From NCBI GenBank assembly GCA_024138025.1, contig JAMXBD010001202.1:62001-126000 (forward strand): a stretch of 64,000 nucleotides of DNA. The letters run 5' to 3'. The stretch comes from Combretum micranthum (taxonomy: Eukaryota; Streptophyta; Magnoliopsida; Myrtales; Combretaceae). Both the position numbers and the translations under genes were made by a program. How positions within the stretch are numbered: position 1 is the stretch's first letter; every line of letters starts with the position of its first letter. Under the pieces are notes generated by a model. It was not told the origin of the DNA, did no database searches, and saw only the letters and a program-made list of their open reading frames with translations. Shown here piece after piece: positions 9,390-21,549 of this stretch.

Positions 9390-10750
9390 TGGTTCATTCT
9401 TATCAACTACATATTATTTATTTTTAGGTTATTTCAAAATAAAATGTAACTTTATCTAAATTCATAATTGTAATTGGCGTCATCAACACATAACTATTAT
9501 CAACTGACCTCACATTTCCTTAAAAGGAAATTTCAATAGTTTAAATTCTACTAGTCAAGATTTTGATGTGCTTGAATTTCCCTCTTTGTGAAATTCTCAA
9601 TCCTTGACCAAGAAGCCCCTTGCAATTTCATTGTTGACAAACAAATACTCAAATATTGACATAAAATTCCTTCATTGTATCCTTCAAATTTCATTACTCG
9701 GTAGTTGGTTACATACCATCTGTGCATGGGATGACAAAACTTTCAATTATATACAAAATTCTTGATAGTTTTATGGTAGATTTCACTCCTAGGAAGATCA
9801 TAATTTCATATTGATGTCTAGGATATTAAATTATGTTTTGTATGTAGAATGAAAAAGGTTTTTTTTTTTTTTTTTTCAAATATTTCATGAAGTCATAATA
9901 TGAAGAGAAGTTGTAAGAAGGTGGAGTTTGGAGGGTCTATGAAGTAACCCCTTTTCCTATGAAATAGTAACTTGAACTCGAAAGAGCCCACTAAGCACAA
10001 TGGTAGAAGCCTACCTAATTGTGAGACTAACTAATCGAATAGATATGAAATTTGACTTCCTCAATCTGATAATTGCTTTATAGGACTTCAAATGGGTTTT
10101 GAGAAATTCTATATGGTATTGAGATAGGTTTAGATTTATAAATTAGTCTCAAACTTGCTTTAATTGTAGCTATATTGATGTCTAGGGTTTGGCATTCAAC
10201 CATCAATTTTAGGCTACTGGGCGTCGTGCTAAGAGCAGTTACTCATGTCTAATAGGAGCCTTATTCTATTACCACAAAATTGTCATTCTATTCTACCTTT
10301 GTTTCTTTTAGGAAATCAAGTATGATTTAGAATTTTTTTTTCGTTTGCAAATACAAATATAATAATTATTTTGAAAATTTTAAAAATATAGTAATCGATT
10401 TTTTTTCGGTGCATGGAAGGTCGTGCTCCTAATGGTCCTCCTTTATGTCTTTCTTGTTTATTGGGTTAGAGAACGATGGTGTGTTATTTTTCAAATTATG
10501 GAACTAAGGTTCTAAAATGCCCTAAAAAATATTTCAAAGTCAAGAATTTTATAGTCATTTCCTTATCTTGGCTCTCTTTTAAATTAATTGACTGTGGCTT
10601 TTAAATTTTCAAAATAAGTAACAAAACCAAACAATACCCTTTAAAAGTAAACATCATCCATTCATGGTAAAATAACAAGGATTCTTGAAATCCACCTAAT
10701 TATGGAAAATCTAAAATAGAAGAAAATCCTTTACAAGACCCTTTTTAAGA
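9390..10750. other. Unassigned AT-rich stretch upstream of the LINE
   Basis: No coding or repeat family was recognised. It may include the LINE 5' untranslated region. A poly-T run is at about 9858-9876. Confidence 0.35.
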
Positions 10751-11628
10751 TTGAGGGATCTTGAAATCTCTGATGATTTGGAAGAGTCCTTGGTGACACT
10801 CTCAAAGGATGAAAATCAGGCAACGAAGAAGGTTATGGATAGAGAGGATCTTGGCCAATCCGATTTTAACGAGGGGCATTGCCTCTCCTTTAAGGAGAAG
10901 TTTCTTGATAAGTCTTTGGAGGAATATGACTGTTCTAATCAATTCGATGATTTTGATGTAGCAAAAGAAGTTGTTGTTGAAGTGAACAATAATATACCAA
11001 AGGTATTTTTCTCTGATAAAGTGAAGACGCTGATGGCCCAATAATGGTAAAAACTATTATTGTGAAGTTGCTAGGTAAACACATTGGTTTCCAGGCTTTG
11101 TAGAATCGTAGCATGAGTTTGTGGTGGCCTGAAGGTGATATTAAGATAGTAGACCTTGATAATGGTTACTATCTAATCAAGATGACATATGTGATTGATT
11201 ATAATTTTGTTTTATTGAATGAAACTTGGTCGGTGATGGGACACTACCTAACGGTCTAGCCTTGGTATCTATCCTTTAATACTAAGGATTAAAACATTTC
11301 AGCGATTGCAGCATGGGTGAGATTTCCAAGTCTTCCTCTTCATTACTATCAGAAGTGTCTTCTTAGGGCCATTGCTAAACTTCTTAGGAAAGTTACTAAG
11401 ATAGATTATAATATGGCTAATTCGCAAAGGGGAAAATTTGCTCAAATCGATGGTGAGCTAGATCTTACGAAGCCTTTGATATTGAAGATTTGCATTGACG
11501 ATCATATTCAATCGGTAAAATATGAAGACTTACCTTTCATTTGCCATAAATGTGGTAAATGTGGTCATATCAATGATGGTTATACTTCTATACGTCATGG
11601 TGCTCAGTCGGACATGGAGATGGTTTAG
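10751..11628 (+). pseudogene. LINE ORF1: DUF4283-like domain and zinc knuckle
   Basis: ORF1 proteins of plant L1 elements bind element RNA. The region starts with an acidic stretch (10751-11041) and continues in other frames with SLWWPEGDIKIVDLDNGYYLIKM and GHYLTV*PW. It then reads in frame at 11317-11628 as WVRFPSLPLHYYQKCLLRAI...KIDYN...GKFAQIDGELDLTKPL, which is the DUF4283 pattern. The knuckle reads CHKCGKCGHINDGY: the first Cys pair and the His are present, but the fourth ligand is Tyr instead of Cys. The stop in LTV*PW fits CAG to TAG. At least two frameshifts separate the parts. Confidence 0.8.
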
Positions 11629-13084
11629 ATGAATCTGGCACATGTGATAGATAAGGAAGATACCTTTGGTCCTTCGATTCATGCCTTTAAAAGGGGGCAA
11701 AGATTATGAAATAAGAGCAAAGTCTTGGCAACGTTAGAAAAGAATTCGGGAATATTAGGTTTAAAAATAGATTTAATATTCTCACACATTTAGTGGAGTG
11801 AAATGGGTAGTAAAAGACCAAGTATAGAAAAATCCCATATTTAATGAAGTTGAGGTGAATAATATTGAGTTAGAAAAATCTTTCTAAATTAATGAATCTT
11901 CTAAGGTGGCTAAAATAGCAAATGTGAAGTTTAGTAGCTCAAGAAAGTACTTTTCCTCTCAACCTGGGCCCATGTTAGCTATTGCTATCCAAGATAAAGA
12001 GACTTTAGATTCTAACAAGCCTAGGAAGATTGCAAGCCCAAACCTTCCTCCCTTAAAGTGTCCATTGAATTTGAGAAAGGATTTTAGATCCCAAGCTCTA
12101 CTCTATTGCAATAGTTGAGAAACCTGTTGCTAATGATATTCTCTAGGCCATATAGATTTTATGTCATTTGAATATTTATAATCTTTATGGTACGAGCCAT
12201 TTCATTTATCAAAGTTATTATTAGTCTTTTTACTTTGATAAAATGATTCCATGGATAAATTTGTTATTTCTTATGTCATTAAAGTATGTGATTTTAATAA
12301 TAAAACCATAAGACAAGAAATAAATTTATTCTAAATTATCAATAATCCTTCATTATATGAAATAATAATATATTATGACTAGATATTAGCTTCATGATGA
12401 TCACATTTTACTAATTATGAATATGAGATATCGATTCAGTATATAGATACATGTAAGAGTATATTGTATTGGAGCGACTAACTATGAGAGTACTATATGG
12501 ATTAATATGATAAGTATTTCTCATTAAAGCATTGTTTTAGTCCATTGACCTGATGACACCATGAATTCCTACATAAGTAGTTCCATGTTTTGATTTTGTC
12601 TTTTATCATCTTTATCCTAGTGATTATAAGACTCTGCTTGGATATGAAATAAGTTATGTGGAGGAATGTGAGTGTTCATCAAGGAATTTATCCCTCTCGT
12701 TAATTTGAGAGAGATATCTTTTGGCCCCCTATTGATAAATGCTTGGTCGTGCTTGAATGAACAGATAAGGAGTTATCAATATCATTTGTTTAAGACCTTA
12801 ATACCCAACACTTATGCCCTCTTTACTAGTTATCAACAAAGATTTTAGGAGAATGACTAACTCTTCTTTAATTTTCCAGAAGTATTCAGTCCTTGAATGG
12901 CCAGGAAACAATGGAAAACCTCCAAATTAGTCGAAATTGATTAGTGTAAAGAGCAATTTGAAGGTTAAGGTTGGGCCTCATAGTAAAGGTAAGCAAAGAA
13001 AGTACATTTACGACAATCTTATTAATTTAGATGTACTAAAGATGAACTCTGTTAGTTCAGAAGATGTCCATGATATTGACATTA
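11629..13084 (+). other. LINE ORF1 tail, spacer and possible insertion
   Basis: The frame at 11906-12118 is rich in Ser, Pro and Lys, like the variable tail of LINE ORF1 proteins. From about 12120 to 12840 the DNA is AT-rich and shows no LINE motif; it could be an unidentified insertion. LINE-like coding resumes at about 12850-13074. Confidence 0.35.
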
Positions 13085-13441
13085 GGTAAATTATATCAGA
13101 AGGTCACAATATTTTATGGTAATTTTATTTGAGGTCACAACATTTCAAAAAGTTCAAAAGAGCTCACAATGTTTAGAAAGTATCTTTTGATATTTATTAA
13201 ATATTTCTTCTATTGATATATGTCAATGGGGCCTCAAAAGAAGGGTTTTCTGAATTTTAATTAAATATTTCTCCTATTGACACGTGCTAAAGATGAACTC
13301 AATTGACCCACTTCTTTGGATTTTGTGATCTAAAATGAACTTACTCACTAAACGTTTTGACCTCTTTCGACCTTTTCAAAATATTGTGACATAAAATGAA
13401 CTTACCCCCAAACATTATAACCTTCCTGCATAATTTACCCT
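13085..13441. mobile_element. Inverted-repeat element inside LINE ORF2, with target duplication
   Basis: The element runs from GGTAAATTAT to ATAATTTACC. Its long imperfect terminal inverted repeats include AAGGTCACAATATTTT against AAGGTTATAATGTTTG. ATTGACATTAG is repeated exactly at 13075-13085 and 13442-13452, which is a 9-11 bp target duplication depending on the exact ends. This length and the long inverted repeats suggest a Mutator-type non-autonomous element. The LINE frame resumes directly after it. Confidence 0.85.
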
Positions 13442-13479
13442 ATTGACATTAGTGTTGATGATGCTACTATTTGTGGTAT

Positions 13480-14450
13480 TCCTTACCTTTACTTCTATTT
13501 TTATGATGTTATCCTAACATGTTTGGAACTGCTAAGAGGCAGTAAAGAATAGTTTTATTCGAGTTGTGAAGTCTTTGGTCTATTTACATAAAGTTAGTGT
13601 GCTACATTTGCTAGAAACCAGAGTTAGTAATGCTTAAGCTGATATAGTCATAAAGAAATTGGGTTTCCCAAATTCTCATCAAATTCATGCTCAAGGTCTT
13701 TCTAAAGGGATTTGGCTTCTGTTGGTAAATGTGGTATAGGTGTAGATTCTTCGAAATGACTAGCAATTTCTTCACTCCAAAATAAGCTTAAATAGTTAGT
13801 AATCTTTTATCTGTATGATGTATGATTGGTTATGGTAGTCCAGTGGGGGTTAAAGGCATCTTCTATGGAGCAGTCTTCAAAAGCTTGTTAAGGATACCAT
13901 CCAACCATGGATTATGGCAGGAGATTTTAATGCCATTGTTGATAAGAGTGAGAAAATTATTGCAGCCAACTATATGTCTGTTTGTTGAAAATTTGGCATT
14001 TGGACAGATGAAAATAATATGTCTAACTTGGGTTACATTAGATCTAGATTCACTTGGTTAAGGGGGCTATGTCATGAAAGGTTAGATAGAGCTTTAGTTA
14101 ATTAATTGTGGAAGGTGTTCTTTAATACCAAAGTTCAACATTTGGCTCGAATACAATCTGATCATTCCCCTTTTCTTATTAATTTGGACTATATGGCTGG
14201 TGTTTTCTCTAGAAGAAAATGGTTTAGATATCTTAGTGCTTGGTTGTCTCATCCAAATTGGGAATTTATTTCAACTAGTTAGAGATCGAATGTATTCTTA
14301 AGTGAGGCCATTGAGGGTTTTAAAGGGAAGGTAGGCTTTTGGAATCAGTAAGTTTTTGGGAACATTTTTGGGAGAAAAACACATATTTTAGCTCGTCTTT
14401 GTAGGATAAAAAAAGCTCTTTATACTTACTCCTCTGCTAACTTATGAAAC
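13480..14450 (+). pseudogene. LINE ORF2 endonuclease region
   Basis: This is the apurinic-type endonuclease that nicks target DNA. Readable pieces include NMFGTAKRQ (about 13520), LHLLETRVS (about 13600, matching the ETR motif), a frame at 13822-14061 ending in a TWVTLDLDSLG-like region, and FWNQ*VFGNIFGRK (about 14339), the conserved linker to reverse transcriptase. Several frameshifts and stops break it. Confidence 0.7.
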
Positions 14451-14579
14451 TTGGAGTTCTCACTTACGGAAGAATTTTAATTGATTTTATCCCAAGAAGA
14501 ATCTTTGTGGCAACGCTGCTCTAATTTTGACTGGTACGCTTAGGGGATAGGAATTCATCATTCTTTTATTTCTGAGTTA

Positions 14580-15640
14580 AAGCTCGACAAAGAAGAAATA
14601 AGGTGGATGGAATTTTTTTATGTGATGGTGTTTGGTACACAATCCGTGAGATTATTAAAGAGAAGGCAGCTAAATTTTTTTTTAAATGTTTATGCGGGTG
14701 TGTCTAGTAATGTCTTCTATTTCCATTAAGAGGTAGATTTCCTTGTTTAAAAGAATTTCAGCAGGCGGATTTAAGAAGACTAGTTTCTAACATGGAAGTG
14801 TAGGAGGATGTTATGGATATGAGACTTAACAAAGCTGCGGGCTTAGATGGTTTTAATGCTAATTTTTTTCATAAGAACTAGAGTGTGGTGAGAACTTTGG
14901 TTTGTAATATGGTCAGAGAGGCCTTTTGTTTGGGTTGGTCAGTCATGAAATAAATAGAGCATTTATTTTCCTTATCCTAAAGGTAGAAAAGCCAAAAAAT
15001 TCCAACAATTTTGACCTATAAGCTTATGTAATATAAGTTCTAATGTGATTATAATGTTATTTCAAATCAATTGAAATTGATTATGCCTTATTTGGTGCAA
15101 CCTTCAAGGATGAGTTTTGTCCCGGACAAACACATAACTGACAACATAATATCATTGTGATTCAAGAATTAATTCACTCTATGAGAACCCGAAAAGGAAT
15201 AAAAAGGTTTATCACCATAAAAATAGACCTTGAGAAGAGCTATGGTAGATTATGTTGGAGTGACACGCTACTTGACATTGGTATTCCTAACAATCTGTGG
15301 AATATTACTATGGGGTGTCTTCAATCCAACTCTATGTAGGTGCCATGTAATGGTTTGATTAGCTCTCCTTTTAGTCCAACTCGAGGTGTGAGCAAGGGGA
15401 CCTAATGTCCCCTTATATCTTGAAGCTTTTTTTGGACAAGCTATCCCAACTTATTTATAAGGCGGTGGAAGATGAAGTGTAAAGACTGGTTTGTTTTAAG
15501 GATAACTCTTTTTTAGTCTTGACTCTATTTTTTGACGATGATATAGTCCCCTTTGCTGAAGCAATAGTAGAACAAGATTGTGTTTTTAATAATATTCTTC
15601 AAGAGCTTTTGCCTACTTTAGGCAATTAGTTAGTAAAGAG
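14580..15640 (+). pseudogene. LINE ORF2 reverse transcriptase region
   Basis: This is the polymerase used for target-primed reverse transcription. Motifs appear in order: LNKAAGLDGFNANFFHKN (about 14830); IQELIHSMRTRKGIKRFITIKIDLEKSYGRL (15157-15260), whose Asp in IKIDLEK is the first catalytic acid; SSPFSPTRGVSKG then a shifted GDLMSPYILKL (about 15360-15430); and FDDDIVPFAE (about 15530), equivalent to the FADD catalytic box. SM*VPC at 15339 fits CAG to TAG. The enzyme is not functional. Confidence 0.8.
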
Positions 15641-16019
15641 AAGACACGAATGTTTTTCAGTATATTATAAATATGCTAGTGTATGGGCAACGGTAGGACT
15701 ATTAGATTATGGTATGATAATTGGTTAGCTTTAGAGTGTCCTCTAATTTAGAATGCTATTACTTTAGTTCCAGATGATAAGAAGTTTGCTACTGTAAGTC
15801 AACATGTTACTATAAATGGTAATTAGAATTGGAATAAAATAAAGCCTTATGTAAATGAAACTGAGGTGAGAGTCATTTTAGTTATTTTTCCTCCCTATAA
15901 ATCTTTGGGGTCGGACAGTATTATTTGGGGACAAACGAGTTCTAGTAGGTTCACTACTGCATCTTCTTATACTTTTCTTTGTAGAGATTAATGACATTCT
16001 CTGGACAATGAATGGGATG

Positions 16020-16465
16020 TGATTTGGTGGTAGAATGGCTTGGAGATAGCTCGTATTTTCCTTTGACTTGTAATGCATAAAGTTCTCTTGACCAATGATG
16101 AATGCAAATGTAAACATCTTGATATTGATGACTATTGTGGCATTTATGGAGATAGGCTTGAGAACTTGGAACATATTCTAAGGCATTGTTGTAATGTAGT
16201 TGGTTTGTGGACTAAACTGATTCCCATTAATTCCTACTCTAGATTTGTGAATGAACCTTTTGACAATTGGTTCTTATCAAATTTGCAAAGAAAAGATAAA
16301 TTCAACAATTTTTCTTGGTCTGTCATTTTTAATACCACTTTTTGGCCTGTGTGGGATTGGAGAAATAAGATTATTTTGGGAAATGAAGATGTTGCTGTTA
16401 GTTGTCTTTACCATATTTTGTTGGTGAAAGTAATGCTATCAGAACTAAACCAAAGTTTGGCATAG
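16020..16465 (+). pseudogene. LINE ORF2 zinc-binding (zf-RVT) region
   Basis: The open frame at 16073-16465 reads HKVLLTNDECKCKHLDIDDYCGIYG...LEHILRHCCNVVGLW. This matches the zf-RVT domain downstream of reverse transcriptase in plant LINEs. A Tyr replaces the second Cys of the usual CPxCG motif. No internal stop occurs in this 130-codon stretch. Confidence 0.75.
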
Positions 16466-16930
16466 ACATGCTATGGGGTCAAGGTCGAACCAGGATAAAA
16501 AAAGAAGTAAAAATATAACGAATAGTTTGATTATAATAGACAAATATATTTGACATCACTAAATTAAATCTATATTCAAATCCAATTTATTAATTAATTA
16601 TTAAATAAGCAAGATATAATGATGATATTTTATAAATTCATAATATAGTATGAATACATATTTAAGTTTTTAATTTTTTTTTCTTTCGGTTTGGGTTAAC
16701 TAGTTCAACCTAGTCAGATTATCCGGGTTGATCGGTTCGACTACCTGGGTCAACAATATCAATCCGAGTCAATACAAATCTGGGTGAATTGAATGGACTG
16801 ACTTGCCTTTATGGTTGGGTGAAAGTGAAAGAGCTCCTTAGAGGTCAAGAGGAAATCATTGCTGATAATTCTAATAGTTTGAGGTTTGAGGAACGTTTGA
16901 TTGGTTAGAACCCTCTGCCTATGGAATGGT
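16466..16930 (+). other. Linker before LINE RNase H, with a possible insertion
   Basis: About 16480-16790 is AT-rich and bounded by GGGTCAAGGTCGAACCAGG and CGGTTCGACTACCTGGGTCAAC, which are partly inverted. It may be a small inserted element, but no target duplication was found. From about 16810 the LINE linker resumes, with EERLIG*NPLPMEW just before RNase H. Confidence 0.35.
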
Positions 16931-17390
16931 AAAAACTGCATATTGATGGTACGGCTCTAGCCAATGGCACAAAGGTTGATGTAGGTGGCATTATCAAGGC
17001 TCTTTAGGTCATTAGGTGATTGGGTTTACATCAAATATTGGGAAAGCATGTGCTTTTACTACCAAGTTATGGTGCACAATTAATGGTTTAATAACAACAT
17101 GGAATGTGTGTTGCAGAAAACTTATTTTGGAAATGGATACAAAAGCATTGTTGAAATTATCAGCAAGTTTCCGGCTAAACCACTTAGATTTGTTCATTTT
17201 TTTTGTCAATGCGTAATGTACTACGAAGAAATTGGGAGGTTATATTTGTTCGCTCTTACCGAGAGGAAACTTTGCTGCAAATGCTCCAACAAAGCATCTC
17301 ATGAATATGAATGCTTGAGATGCCTTTACTTATGCAAGATATAGTTAGAGAAGATATTGTTGTTGTTGTCTTTCTTAGAGATTGTGTTGT
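16931..17390 (+). pseudogene. LINE C-terminal RNase H
   Basis: LHIDGTALANGTKVDVGGII carries the first catalytic Asp of the plant LINE RNase H. A shifted frame (17016-17216) continues as LGFTSNIGKACAFTTKLWCTINGLI...LILEMDTKALL, with further catalytic positions. Stops and at least two frameshifts occur. Confidence 0.65.
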
Positions 17391-17817
17391 CTAAGTTTTT
17401 TAGGCTATTTTTGCCCCTTTTTAATTGGAAAAGAAAAATAATCCTCTCTTAACACATTTCTTTCCTTTTCTTTTTTTACTAAATGAAAAGAAAATGACCG
17501 AACCCTCTTCCTTTCTCAGAACAATAGAAATAGGGGAAAAAAAAATCCCTAATTCATACTTATTATTAGCGTAAGGTGAATAAGTATTGTGATTAATAGA
17601 TAAACATCAATTTTTTAAATTTGGAAAAGTTTTAGATGTGTTGTAATTTTTTATTGAATTTTGTTTTGTTTGCCTTCCGTGTCATTTTATTTTCTTCTTA
17701 TTTATATTTGTGTCCACAAATTTTAGGATTTTTTTTTTTTAATGTACATGTAAAGGTAAAGAACATAGCAGTTCTATTAGTAATATCATTTTAAGCTACC
17801 TTTGATTCCCACCCCAC

Positions 17818-18415
17818 TAGACATCATCACGGGACGGTTCCGAATCCCGAACCGCCCCGAACAGTCATCGGCGGTTCCTGACCCGAGAACCGCCCGGTCG
17901 GTGATGGTTCCGAACCGTCCAAGGACCCGCCGGAACCGGCGGGTCCAAGCAGTTAGCATGGTGGAACTGGTGGTTCCAACCGGGTTCAGAACCGTCAAAT
18001 ATTTGAATTTAAAAAAAGAAAAAAAGAAAAAACCAAACCTGATTAGTTTTGTTTGCATGTGATATTATCTTGTCACCACTTTATTTGAAGTTGTTTTTGC
18101 TACTGATACAATAATTTACCTAATAAATACCCATCCGAATCTAATAAAAAAATTATACGCATCCTTTAAATAACTTAAGTAACAAATAGTATTAAAATAC
18201 AAATTAAAACATAAAATTTATTTAGGGTTGGGTTTTTGTTTTCTTCATTTTTTCCCAAAAAAAAAAATCGGTTCACGTGGAACCGGAACCGAAACCGTCA
18301 GAACTGGCGGTTCCTTGGAACCGTGAACCGCTCCGGCTCTTGCGGCTCCGGTTCCAATTCCACGAAATGTGAAACCGTGAACCGGCGGTTCCGGTTCGGG
18401 TCTGTCCGATGTCTA
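17818..18415. mobile_element. hAT-like element with 8-bp target duplication
   Basis: The element starts TAGACATCATCACGGG and ends CCGATGTCTA. CACCCCAC is repeated exactly at 17810-17817 and 18416-18423. Perfect inversion covers only the outer 8 bases. Both ends are packed with AACCG/CGGTT motifs, the likely subterminal binding repeats of hAT-type elements. They make the ends strikingly GC-rich around an AT-rich core. No transposase is present, so it is non-autonomous. Confidence 0.85.
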
Positions 18416-18423
18416 CACCCCAC

Positions 18424-19799
18424 CCACCTAAAATCTTGAATTCCTTTATAATTTTTTTTTTATGCCATTTGTCTGAGTATTTACAGAATTAAGAGAGAAT
18501 TAAATATGATGTTCTGAGATTCATATGTGAATCAACGTGGCGGAGGCGTTGCGTCAGAAGCCGTATTTTATAAATTTAGAGATTAAGGTAGAATCGTCCC
18601 TATTCATGATTTAGGATGAATCGTACAAACTGTTATTGTTCTTGATGCTCTTAGATGCAAATGAATTGTGAATAAGTTATAAAGAATTTTCTTCATTTGT
18701 TCTGGGTTGAGAATAATTATTGTGGGTACTATTCTTGGAACATCTTTCCTCTTATGACAAGTAAATATTATGCCAATAACCTTATAAACTAGTTGCATCT
18801 TCTTTGATTTTTTAAGTAAGATGTATCAGGTTCAAATACCCTTAACTTATTGCAATGATAAAAAGAAAAAAAAAAATTTGGATTTGAAGTAAAACAAGCT
18901 TTTTAAATTGATCACATTTAACTTTTAGTTGATTATTTCTAGGTTATTAATGTAAAAATTATATATTTTATTCCCACTTTATATTCTATTTATACATGTA
19001 TCGTTATACTTTGATATGAAAATTATACAGATTTAAAAAATAGACAAAACAGGAAATTTGGTATCTAACTTTTTCATAAAAATTTAATTTTGTAATCAAA
19101 CTTTGAAATATTCAAATATACACCTAATAATACTTTTCATGATTATTTTTACTATCTTACCTAAAGCAATTCAATATGTTTACTGAACTGGAAGAGACAA
19201 TAGATGGTATTATAAGATAGTAAAAATTTAATGACGGTTTGTCTTTTAAATATCTACTAATACAATATGAATAATGAAAAGTTTAATTAAAATTAATATA
19301 TCAAATTAAATTTTCTTGCAAAGTTGATATATCGAATTTAGTACTTACCCTATAGAATAGACACGAAAATCAATCTCCGTGTAAGAGTCGTATGACAAAG
19401 GAAGTAAAATGTGTATTAAATCTCATTTATTCCATTATCGAAAAAAAAGAATCTCATTTAGTCGTCGAAGCCCACATTTGTGTTATCGTATTATACATTT
19501 CAAACATCGACATCAGTAGGAACGTGATGGAGTCATCTTCAAGCTGTCCATAACGTCCAAGCCCACGTTGCCATCAGCCATGGAAGCCCACGCGGTTTTC
19601 ATGAATCAACCACCAAATAGCTAAATATCACTCAAAGTTGGCCCATTCAAAATACCATCGTAGGTACAATCAAGGACCTACTAGCGCGGTGGCTAACAAG
19701 ATTGGGAATTAGAAAAAGAAGTGGTTTAACCTTTCAATTTATGTAGCATAAAGTTTATAGGTCAAAACTAATATTGCATTTGAATTGAGAGATAGCCTT
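18424..19799. other. Unassigned AT-rich stretch
   Basis: No gene was recognised. GC-richer DNA at 19490-19640 carries three AAGCCCAC motifs but no open frame worth naming. A GGTTCAAATACCC motif at about 18830, followed by an A-rich tract, recalls a SINE tail but is too little to call. Confidence 0.35.
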
Positions 19800-19804
19800 A
19801 TCAA

Positions 19805-20057
19805 TGGTAGTAGTCAAAGATATTGTAATAAGTTGTAATAGACATACCATATATGTTAGTGGCAATGATAAAAAATATTATAATAATAGCTGTAATTTAC
19901 ATACTATATTTAGCTTAAAATTTCTTGCTATATTGAGGGATATTAATTGTTGTAGCCATAATCAAGGGATAGGATATTATGTACATTATTCTATATAAAG
20001 AGAGGAAAGCTTATAGTTTTGGGCATCCAAACACGCAAACAATTTTATGTCTTATCA
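19805..20057 (+). repeat. 5' LTR of the copia element
   Basis: It runs from TGGTAGTAGTC to CTTATCA and is followed at once by the primer binding site. The right LTR at 23971-24219 matches along its whole length. Confidence 0.9.
19992..19999 (+). promoter_or_regulatory. TATA box of the copia LTR
   Basis: TATATAAA lies 66 bases before the LTR end. The right LTR has TATACAAA here, a change that would weaken it. Confidence 0.6.
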
Positions 20058-20070
20058 TGGTATCAGAGCC
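20058..20070 (+). promoter_or_regulatory. Primer binding site (initiator tRNA-Met)
   Basis: TGGTATCAGAGCC directly follows the LTR and is the standard plant copia primer site, complementary to the 3' end of initiator tRNA-Met. Confidence 0.95.
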
Positions 20071-20217
20071 TCTTTGAACCTTTTGTGAATTTAGTGTGAT
20101 TCTTGGTTTTGGTTAATTTTTGGAAGAGATGATCACTTCTTGGATAATAACTTGTAGCGTATATTTCTTTTAGGATATTTTCTTGAGAATCTCGTGGAGA
20201 AAACAGAGGTAGTTGTG

Positions 20218-20990
20218 TTAAGTTTTCAGGTAAGAATTATTTTGTTTGGGAATTTCAATTATAGATTTATGTTCAAAGGAAGGAATTATGGGACATATCA
20301 ATGGTACTATCGCTAAGCTCGCTGATCTAACAAAAGCTGCTGAATGGGAAGCTAGAGATGCTCGAATCAAGAGTTGGCTACCATAGACTATGTAACCTGC
20401 AATTGCTGTCACTCTGCGACCTTACAAGACAACCAAAGCTATATGGGATTAACTGAAGAAAGTCTATAGACAAAATAGCACGGCTAGGCATTTTCAACTG
20501 GAGCATGATATTTCAAATTACACATAAGGAAATTTGTCCATTTAGGACTATTACATTGGCTTTGTCATGCTATGGAAAAAATATGTGGATCTGATATATG
20601 CTTCCGTTCCTGATATTTCTTTAGAAGGTATTCAAACTCTTCATCAAACTAGTCAGAGGGATTAATTCTTGATGAAGCTTCAACCTAGAATTGAACTTGT
20701 GCGTTCCAGTTTATGCTTTGTAGAATAATCATTAATGACTGCTTGAATGAGCTTCTTAGGAGGAACAACGACTTTCGACTCAAGCTACATTAGAACAATA
20801 AGGGAGTTCTCAATCTTGCCTATGTTGCTCAAGGGAAACAACGAGGTCGTGATCTGACCAACACATAATGTTATAGTTGTAAGGCATTTCATATTGCAAG
20901 CTAATGCTCCAAAAAATTTTGCAACTATAGCAAAATTAAAGGGCATATTATTTCAGAATGTCAAAAGAGTCCCCAAAATCATAATTACGT
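20218..20990 (+). pseudogene. copia gag (capsid/nucleocapsid) remnant
   Basis: Gag forms the particle and binds the RNA. The region starts with a NYFVWEFQ-like motif, shifts frame near 20287, and then reads MGHINGTIAKL, AIWD*LKKVYRQNS, DYYIGFVMLWKKY and FLMKLQPRIELVRSS. Two nucleocapsid knuckles follow at about 20873-20965: CYSCKAFHIAS* and CNYSKIKGHIISEC. The second has Cys-X2-Ser in place of Cys-X2-Cys. Stops in WLP*TM*P, WD*LK, SI*DYY and RD*FL each fit one C-to-T change of CAG or CAA. Confidence 0.8.
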
Positions 20991-21017
20991 GCCTTTCAAG
21001 CATCTACTATCAATGTT

Positions 21018-21344
21018 ATGACTGATACTCCAGTCGCAGTCGTTACCTCTACTTTCTCACAGCCACCTATCCCAGTTCTTACTCAAGAGAATGTACAGCA
21101 AATGATCATATCCACTATCTCTGCTCTTGAACTTACTAATAAAAATATATCTTTCTCTAAACTTTGGCTTTTTGACTCGGGTGCTTCTAATTACATGACT
21201 TCCTCATCTAAGAATCTAATTAACATAAAAAAAAAATATGAATGTGATTTGAAAATTGAGACTACTAATGGGGATCATCTTCCCATCATTGCCATTGGTG
21301 ATATTTCTACTTCTCCTCCATGCCAAATGTTTTTATCTCTCTAG
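21018..21344 (+). pseudogene. copia aspartic protease region
   Basis: The open frame holds WLFDSGASNYMTSSSKNL, the DSGA active site of the copia protease that cuts the polyprotein. The frame ends at 21344 within the domain's C-terminal part. Confidence 0.85.
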
Positions 21345-21549
21345 GCTTATTTGTTGATCTACTTTTTGTTGGACAGATGGTTGACAATAATTGCAAAGTT
21401 GTTTTTTCTCCTGCTGGTTGCATCATGGAGGAGCTGATGTCAGGAAGAAAGTAGCGGAGGGACCTAAATATGGTAGGCTTTTTTCCTCTTCATCTTAAAG
21501 CACCATCTCACTCTATAGCATCGCTTTCCTTGTTTTGTAATTCCGTTAA

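Larger units (their letters stand above)
10751..17450 (+). mobile_element. Decayed L1-type LINE with nested insertions
   Basis: Domains appear in the order of a plant L1 element on the plus strand: ORF1 with a DUF4283-like region and zinc knuckle, ORF2 endonuclease, reverse transcriptase, RVT zinc-binding region and C-terminal RNase H. An A-rich tail with TTGCCCCTTTTTAATTGGAAAAG near 17413-17437 suggests the 3' end. Many stops and frameshifts show that it is dead. An inverted-repeat element interrupts it at 13085-13441. The 12120-12840 and 16480-16790 stretches do not look like LINE and may be other insertions. No flanking target duplication was found. Confidence 0.85.

Noticed and set aside
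17786..18062. Overlapping GC-rich open frames on both strands rich in Arg
   Set aside because: They are produced by the AACCG/CGGTT stacks at the left end of the hAT-like element at 17818-18415.
18825..18875. GGTTCAAATACCC followed by an A-rich tract, like a SINE tail or tRNA arm
   Set aside because: No matching A box and no cloverleaf; no tRNA gene could be supported anywhere in the window.
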